Part shown: positions 6,914-10,358 of the stretch, one piece after another
Layout of the letters: each line of letters begins with the position of its first letter
Position numbering within the stretch: position 1 is the stretch's first letter
Assembly: GCA_900321145.1 (NCBI GenBank)
Contig: ONVB01000092.1
Span: 1-10,358 of the forward strand
DNA length: 10,358 nt
Reading direction: 5' to 3'
DNA from: an uncultured Eubacteriales bacterium
GTDB lineage: Bacteria > Bacillota > Clostridia > Lachnospirales > Lachnospiraceae
The notes under the pieces: generated by a model
The model's input: only the letters and a program-made list of their open reading frames with translations
Database searches by the model: none
Told to the model about the DNA's origin: nothing
Program-made: the position numbers and the translations under genes

Positions 6914-8290
6914 TTACTTATCCACCTTAGGCATCTGAGATATAGACTTCTTCAGTTCCTCATCCGTCGGGATGTAGTCATTCATCTCTCTGTCGTTGTA
7001 CTTCTGATAGGCAACCATATCGAAGTATCCCGTTCCGGTAAGTCCGAATACGATATTCTTCTCCTCTCCGGTCTCCTTGCACTTTAACGCCTCATCTATG
7101 GCAACTCTTATCGCATGGCTTGACTCCGGTGCGGGAAGTATACCCTCTATTCTTGCAAATGTCTCGGCAGCCTCAAATACGCTTGTCTGCTCTACGCTTC
7201 TTGCTGTGATGAGCTTCTGGTCGTAAAGCTCGGATACCACTGAGCTCATACCGTGATAACGGAGTCCGCCCGCATGATTTGCCGAAGGAATAAAGCCGCT
7301 TCCAAGAGTATACATCTTCGCGAGCGGGCACACCTTACCGGTATCACAGAAGTCGTAAGCATATACGCCTCTTGTAAGACTCGGGCAGGATGCGGGCTCT
7401 ACAGCGATTATCTCATAGTTATTCTCTCCGCGGAGCATCTCTCCCACAAAAGGAGATATAAGTCCGCCGAGGTTTGATCCGCCTCCGGCGCAGCCGATTA
7501 TAGTATCGGCTTTAATACCGTACTTGTCAAGTGCAGCCTTGGTCTCAAGTCCTATCACGCTCTGATGAAGAAGTACCTGTGAAAGCACCGAACCGAGCAC
7601 ATAGCGGTATCCCTCCTGTGTGGTCGCTGCCTCTACAGCCTCCGAGATGGCACAGCCGAGACTTCCGGTGGTTCCCGGGAACTGCTCGTTGATCCTTCTT
7701 CCGACCTCTGTCTCCATGGACGGTGAAGGTGTGACCTTCGCACCGTAGGTTCTCATCACCTCTCGTCTGAAAGGCTTCTGTTCGTAGGAAACCTTGACCA
7801 TATATACCTGACAGTCAAGGTCAAAATATGAACAGGCCATGGAAAGCGCTGTGCCCCACTGACCTGCGCCGGTCTCTGTGGTCACGCCTTTTAAGCCCTG
7901 CTTCTTTGCGTAGTAAGCCTGGGCTATGGCCGAATTAAGCTTATGGCTTCCTGATGTATTATTGCCCTCAAACTTGTAGTAGATATGAGCCGGTGTGTCG
8001 AGCTTCTTCTCGAGACAGTAAGCTCGTACAAGCGGTGACGGGCGGTACATTTTATAGAAATTCCTTATCTCCTCGGGTATGTCGAAGTATGTGGTCGTAT
8101 CGTCAAGCTCCTGTGCGGCAAGCTCGCGGCAGAACACTCCGGAGAGCTCATCGATGGTCATGGGCTCTAAGGTTCCGGGATTTAAAAGCGGTGCCGGCTT
8201 CTTCTTCATATCGCCGCGCACATTGTACCACTGCTTCGGCATCTCGCTTTCTTCGAGATAGATCTTGTATGGAATCTTGTTTTCTGACAT
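6914..8290 (-). CDS. trpB: Tryptophan synthase beta chain, TrpB2 type
   Basis: A PLP enzyme condensing indole with L-serine to give L-tryptophan. At 458 aa it belongs to the longer TrpB2 group, not the roughly 400-aa TrpB1 that pairs with TrpA. The PLP lysine is Lys117 in GSHK (114-117), the catalytic glutamate Glu139 lies in TTETGAGQWG (137-146), and the cofactor phosphate loop is GCAGGGSN (266-273). The Trp in GAGQWG and the long N-terminal extension before the RPSPLVRA segment (83-90) are TrpB2 features; TrpB1 usually has GAGQHG. No trpA or other trp gene is present here, so it may work alone on free indole, as TrpB2 proteins can. GGAGGG at 8298-8303 lies 7 nt before the ATG. Expression is controlled by the T-box leader immediately upstream. 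It ends against a bidirectional terminator. Confidence 0.94.
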   Translation of the reverse strand: MSENKIPYKIYLEESEMPKQWYNVRGDMKKKPAPLLNPGTLEPMTIDELSGVFCRELAAQELDDTTTYFDIPEEIRNFYKMYRPSPLVRAYCLEKKLDTPAHIYYKFEGNNTSGSHKLNSAIAQAYYAKKQGLKGVTTETGAGQWGTALSMACSYFDLDCQVYMVKVSYEQKPFRREVMRTYGAKVTPSPSMETEVGRRINEQFPGTTGSLGCAISEAVEAATTQEGYRYVLGSVLSQVLLHQSVIGLETKAALDKYGIKADTIIGCAGGGSNLGGLISPFVGEMLRGENNYEIIAVEPASCPSLTRGVYAYDFCDTGKVCPLAKMYTLGSGFIPSANHAGGLRYHGMSSVVSELYDQKLITARSVEQTSVFEAAETFARIEGILPAPESSHAIRVAIDEALKCKETGEEKNIVFGLTGTGYFDMVAYQKYNDREMNDYIPTDEELKKSISQMPKVDK

Positions 8291-8325
8291 AGTGTTTCCC
8301 TCCTGTAAATATGAGTTTTTTGGGA

Positions 8326-8367
8326 CAAAAAAACCTGTCCCTTCAGTTAGTTACTGCCGGGACAGGT
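8326..8367 (-). terminator. Regulated terminator of the T-box leader
   Basis: On the minus strand ACCTGTCCC (8359-8367) pairs with GGGACAGGT (8333-8341) across a 17-nt loop and is followed by seven T. Its 5' arm is also the 3' arm of the antiterminator. A GTCCC just after the T-run (8322-8326) could pair with the GGGAC of the 3' arm as an alternative small hairpin. Confidence 0.9.
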
Positions 8368-8589
8368 ATCAATTCAACCTGCGGTGCCACCCTGCTTGAT
8401 GTAATAACACATCCACTCATTGCATACTTTCATATGCCGGCTTTGATAACGGAGGCCTCTCCGTCTTCCCTACTATGATTTCAGGTCGCCCTCAGAAGTC
8501 CATTCGTACAAGGTATCTTTACCGCAATCCCACCGCCTGCAGCTCTCTTGAAAAAGCTTAACCCTGCCTACTACTCTTCCTCAACGGTT
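8326..8589 (-). ncRNA. T-box riboswitch (tRNA-Trp) controlling trpB
   Basis: The trpB leader has all parts of a transcriptional T-box. The stem I base pairs GAAG (8576-8579) with CTTC (8495-8498). The specifier loop has AGTAGTA on its 5' side (8569-8575) and GAA-TGG-A on its 3' side, so the specifier codon is UGG, Trp (8500-8502). The distal stem I carries AGAGAGCT and GGCGGTGGGAT-like conserved blocks. Small hairpins follow (ACGGAG/CTCCGT, GCATA/TATGC, GATGT/ACATC). The T-box itself is AGGGTGGCACCGC (8381-8393). Its UGGC bulge would pair with the GCCA 3' end expected for tRNA-Trp, whose discriminator is G. The antiterminator CAGGT/ACCTG competes with the terminator that follows. Uncharged tRNA-Trp should therefore allow read-through into trpB. 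The 5' end is estimated from the promoter. Confidence 0.93.
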
Positions 8590-8595
8590 TATGTG

Positions 8596-8625
8596 ACTTT
8601 AACACAATGAACACCCATTTGTCAA
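8596..8625 (-). promoter_or_regulatory. Promoter of the T-box/trpB transcript
   Basis: A perfect -35 TTGACA (8620-8625), 18 nt, then TAAAGT (8596-8601, four of six). Transcription should start near 8589, just before the first strand of T-box stem I. The -35 box overlaps the stop codon of the small upstream ORF. Confidence 0.65.
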
Positions 8626-8717
8626 CCACGTTTTTCTTCGAGCCTGTTGATTATCGTTTCATAATCTATTTCCTGTACGGCATTCTTAAGAGCATCGAAC
8701 AGCTCCTTTTCATCCAT
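8622..8717 (-). CDS. Possible small protein, 31 aa
   Basis: An ATG at 8715-8717 opens 31 codons ending at TGA (8622-8624). The peptide starts MDEKELFDALKNAVQEIDYE and continues as an acidic, amphipathic, helix-like segment ending LEEKRG. Codon choice looks like that of neighbouring genes and AGGA lies about 9 nt upstream. The stop falls inside the T-box -35 box. I do not recognise a family. It could be a true small gene, the trimmed end of a lost gene, or chance. Confidence 0.3.
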   Translation of the reverse strand: MDEKELFDALKNAVQEIDYETIINRLEEKRG

Positions 8718-8776
8718 ATGCCTGATTCCTTTTGGATTCGCTCAGAACAAAATAAACTATAAGGAGCATTATCAGT

Positions 8777-8815
8777 ATGTGGTGTATGGATAAAGAATTT
8801 TTAAGGAATAATTAA
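8777..8815 (+). other. Possible 12-codon leader ORF upstream of the HAAS-DUF4097 gene
   Basis: AAGGAG (8761-8766) precedes ATG at 8777, with TAA at 8813-8815, encoding MWCMDKEFLRNN. The ribosome site is good but spacing is 10 nt, no convincing promoter precedes it, and the best promoter for the downstream gene lies after it. Very short; chance is likely. Confidence 0.12.
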
Positions 8816-8826
8816 TCATTTCTTAA
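8801..8826. repeat. Imperfect AT-rich inverted repeat before the HAAS-DUF4097 promoter
   Basis: TTAAGGAAT and ATTTCTTAA face each other over 8 nt, eight of nine positions complementary. It ends one base before the candidate -35 box, a usual place for an activator or repressor site. Confidence 0.3.
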
Positions 8827-8855
8827 TTGACTTTATATGATGAGATTGATAAACT
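8827..8855 (+). promoter_or_regulatory. Candidate promoter of the HAAS-DUF4097 gene
   Basis: TTGACT (8827-8832), 17 nt, TAAACT (8850-8855; four of six). The -10 box sits inside a perfect tandem repeat of TGATAAAC (8847-8854 and 8855-8862), which may be a regulator site. A downstream TATACT (8878-8883) lacks a good -35. The leader would be about 47 nt. Confidence 0.4.
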
Positions 8856-8908
8856 GATAAACGTTTTAAACAATACATATACTACACATTTATAGGGAGA
8901 CTTGCTAT

Positions 8909-10027
8909 ATGAACAGCGATGAGTTTTTAAAGGAACTGCAATACAAGCTGAGGGGACTGCCCGATACAGAAAGGGTTAATGCGGTACGATTCTTCGAGGA
9001 ATATATCCACAAGGCTAACCTTTCGCCGGGGACGGATGTGACCACGATATGCGGTACGCCCGAGGAGGCCGCAAGGCAGGTTATGTCGGGAAGCATAGAC
9101 ACCAGATCGATCAAAAAGAGTGTGCGAGCACACGAAACCAAAAGTCAGCGCGAAGGCAGACACAACGGTATCATAGGCATTTTGGTAGTCTTAGGGATCC
9201 TGATAATCGGTGCGGCCGCCCTATTCGGAGTGTTCGGTCTCGCACTTGACCTGAGCCACTTCAGACTGTTTAAGGCTTCCAAAAGAGAAACCGGCACTAT
9301 CACTCTCGAGGATTTCAGATCACTCGATGTAAAAACCGACGCCGCTGCCATAGAACTGGTATCAGACAGCGATTCATACTATGTCGATTACTCACTCATA
9401 AATGATGATATAAAGATAGACAACAAAGACGGCCGGCTTACCTTAGAGCACAAAAACCATAATCTCTTCGGTTTCAACTTAGGCGACGACAGCTTTATCA
9501 AGGTGCATGTCCCGAAGGGAGTTTCATTTGATGATATAAAGCTTACGGGTGACACCGGTGCCGTGAAAATGAAGGATATCTCCTGCTCAACCGCATGGCT
9601 TGAAGCCGACACAGGCACAGTCACCCTCGAGAATTCCACAACAGGCGATGCAACCCTCACCACGGATACAGGTGCGGTACATGTTACGAATTCAACGGTT
9701 GAAAAGTCACTTAACGCCGAGGCTGACACCGGAAGCATCAAGCTCATCGATTCGACTCTGAACGACATAGTAGTCGATACCGATACCGGTTCCTTTCATG
9801 TAAATGGTACAGACTTTAACACCATCGAGGCAAACCTCGATACCGGAAGTATAAACATAGAAGCCCCGGGCAGCCGCGATGATTACAGCTTAGAACTCGA
9901 GACCGACACCGGAAGCGTGAAGATAAACGGCAACAAAGAAGGAAAGAGCCTCGACCAGAAGGGGGATACGAATAAGAGTATCAAGGCCGAAACCGATACC
10001 GGAAGCGTGATCATAGACTTTCAGTAA
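8909..10027 (+). CDS. HAAS (DUF1700) plus DUF4097 membrane-anchored beta-helix protein
   Basis: A 372-aa envelope protein of unknown exact role. Residues 1-60 are a HAAS/DUF1700-type domain (LKELQYKLRGLPDTER, then a conserved FFEEYI and a GTPEEAARQVM end). A basic linker leads to one membrane span (about 87-113), and the rest is a DUF4097 beta-helix. The positive-inside rule puts HAAS in the cytosol and the helix outside. From residue 215 the DTG turn recurs at 215, 234, 253, 273, 292, 311, 333 and 363, mostly followed by a small residue, Ser or Thr and a hydrophobic one. In Firmicutes, DUF1700 and DUF4097 genes usually sit beside a PadR-type regulator and are linked to envelope stress; here both domains are in one protein and no PadR gene is visible. 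GGGAGA (8895-8900) is 8 nt before the ATG. The gene ends just before a terminator. Confidence 0.88.
   Translation: MNSDEFLKELQYKLRGLPDTERVNAVRFFEEYIHKANLSPGTDVTTICGTPEEAARQVMSGSIDTRSIKKSVRAHETKSQREGRHNGIIGILVVLGILIIGAAALFGVFGLALDLSHFRLFKASKRETGTITLEDFRSLDVKTDAAAIELVSDSDSYYVDYSLINDDIKIDNKDGRLTLEHKNHNLFGFNLGDDSFIKVHVPKGVSFDDIKLTGDTGAVKMKDISCSTAWLEADTGTVTLENSTTGDATLTTDTGAVHVTNSTVEKSLNAEADTGSIKLIDSTLNDIVVDTDTGSFHVNGTDFNTIEANLDTGSINIEAPGSRDDYSLELETDTGSVKINGNKEGKSLDQKGDTNKSIKAETDTGSVIIDFQ
9551..10003 (+). repeat. Eight DTG-coding repeats of the DUF4097 beta-helix
   Basis: GAC/GAT-ACC/ACA-GGT/GGA units recur with a period of 19-20 codons six times and then at 22 and 30 codons. Several units share the longer block GACACCGGAAGC or GATACCGGAAGC, so the repeats are visible at DNA level too. 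They are coding repeats and not CRISPR. Confidence 0.8.
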
Positions 10028-10029
10028 AG

Positions 10030-10064
10030 AAAAACAGGTGCGATCAGATTCGCACCTGTTTTTT
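10030..10064. terminator. Bidirectional terminator over the end of mnmA
   Basis: AAAACAGGTGCGA (10031-10043) pairs with TCGCACCTGTTTT (10050-10062) over a 6-nt loop, with T-runs in both directions. It begins three bases after the TAA of the HAAS-DUF4097 gene. On the other strand it contains the last codons and, in its loop, the TGA of mnmA. Confidence 0.88.
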
Positions 10065-10358
10065 AGCTTCTTCGCTGCTTTTATTCTCGATTATTCCGCC
10101 GCCGAGGACATAATCGCCGTCGTAGAAAACCGCCGACTGTCCGGGCGTCACTGCCCTCTGCGGTTCATCGAAGATAAGCATCACATGATCATCATCTATG
10201 ACCGTCATCTCGGCCGGCTGTTCCTTTTGCCTGTAACGAAGTTTGGCCTTAAGCCTTATCTTCTCTCCTTCCTTCGGAGCTTCTCCGGTGATCCAGTGGA
10301 AGTCTCGCACATGAACCTCTCTCTCGAACAGGTCTTCATTGTCTGACAGGACAACCTC
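10044..10358 (-). CDS. mnmA: tRNA-specific 2-thiouridylase MnmA, C-terminal part (cut by window edge)
   Basis: The last 104 residues of MnmA (TrmU), which thiolates U34 of tRNA-Lys, -Glu and -Gln using sulfur relayed from a cysteine desulfurase and ATP. The frame is open to the right edge and starts VVLSDNEDLFEREVHV, the characteristic segment before the C-terminal beta-barrel domain. It then shows FDEPQRAVTPGQSAVFYDGD and VLGGGII, the family's end-of-protein motifs. The GTG at 10308-10310 is internal, not a start. The catalytic cysteines and the PP-loop lie outside the window. The gene is convergent with the HAAS-DUF4097 gene. Confidence 0.95.
   Translation of the reverse strand, partial: EVVLSDNEDLFEREVHVRDFHWITGEAPKEGEKIRLKAKLRYRQKEQPAEMTVIDDDHVMLIFDEPQRAVTPGQSAVFYDGDYVLGGGIIENKSSEEAKKQVRI

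Noticed and set aside
8777..8815. Trp-containing leader peptide as an attenuator of trpB
   Set aside because: It is on the opposite strand from trpB, and a complete T-box already accounts for trpB control.
9388..9768. 126-codon minus-strand frame
   Set aside because: Antisense shadow of the DTG repeats; its Val/Ser-rich repetition mirrors them.
9551..10003. Repeats as a CRISPR array
   Set aside because: Repeats are about 12 nt, in frame, with a 57-60 nt period, and encode a beta-helix turn.
10308..10310. GTG as the start of a small separate gene
   Set aside because: The frame continues to the edge with typical MnmA sequence, so it is internal.

Overview
The window looks like a chromosomal segment of a low-to-mid GC Clostridia, most likely a Lachnospiraceae relative. 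The reasons are a tRNA-Trp T-box leader, strong GGAGG-type ribosome binding sites, a HAAS plus DUF4097 envelope protein, a TrpB2-type tryptophan synthase beta chain and a long, eukaryote-like adenylosuccinate lyase. This placement is inferred from gene content, not from a database search.

Layout. Bases 1-90 are the only unexplained edge; they hold a perfect 14-bp palindrome and an open frame entering from the left on the + strand. From 5440 down to 91 runs a minus-strand block of three genes: an amino-acid permease fused to a hybrid histidine kinase/receiver (978 aa), purB (41 nt later) and an L-asparaginase whose ATG overlaps the purB stop (ATGA). A good sigma-A promoter (TTTACA, 17 nt, TAAAAT) sits in front of the block. 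The divergent gene to its right (5642-6838, +) is an AI-2E/PerM-family membrane protein. It ends at a bidirectional hairpin terminator shared with a convergent orphan trpB (6914-8290, -).

trpB is preceded by a complete T-box riboswitch (about 8326-8589). Its specifier codon is UGG and its antiterminator bulge is UGGC, which fits the GCCA end of tRNA-Trp, so expression should rise when charged tRNA-Trp falls. Between the T-box promoter and the next gene lie about 280 bases with two possible very small ORFs, an imperfect inverted repeat and a tandem 8-bp repeat. The + gene at 8909-10027 encodes a HAAS domain, one membrane span and a DUF4097 beta-helix with eight DTG repeats. It ends at a second bidirectional terminator that lies over the 3' end of mnmA (minus strand, partial, running off the right edge).

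How the genes fit together. The most unusual gene is the permease-kinase fusion, architecturally like CbrA-type transporter-sensors but built on an APC amino-acid permease. Its apparent operon partners both touch aspartate nitrogen: asparaginase makes aspartate and ammonia, and PurB removes fumarate from aspartate-derived adducts. This suggests, but does not prove, that the fused sensor responds to an amino acid linked to aspartate or asparagine. The rest of the window is ordinary housekeeping (purB, mnmA, trpB) with well-formed regulatory RNA structures.
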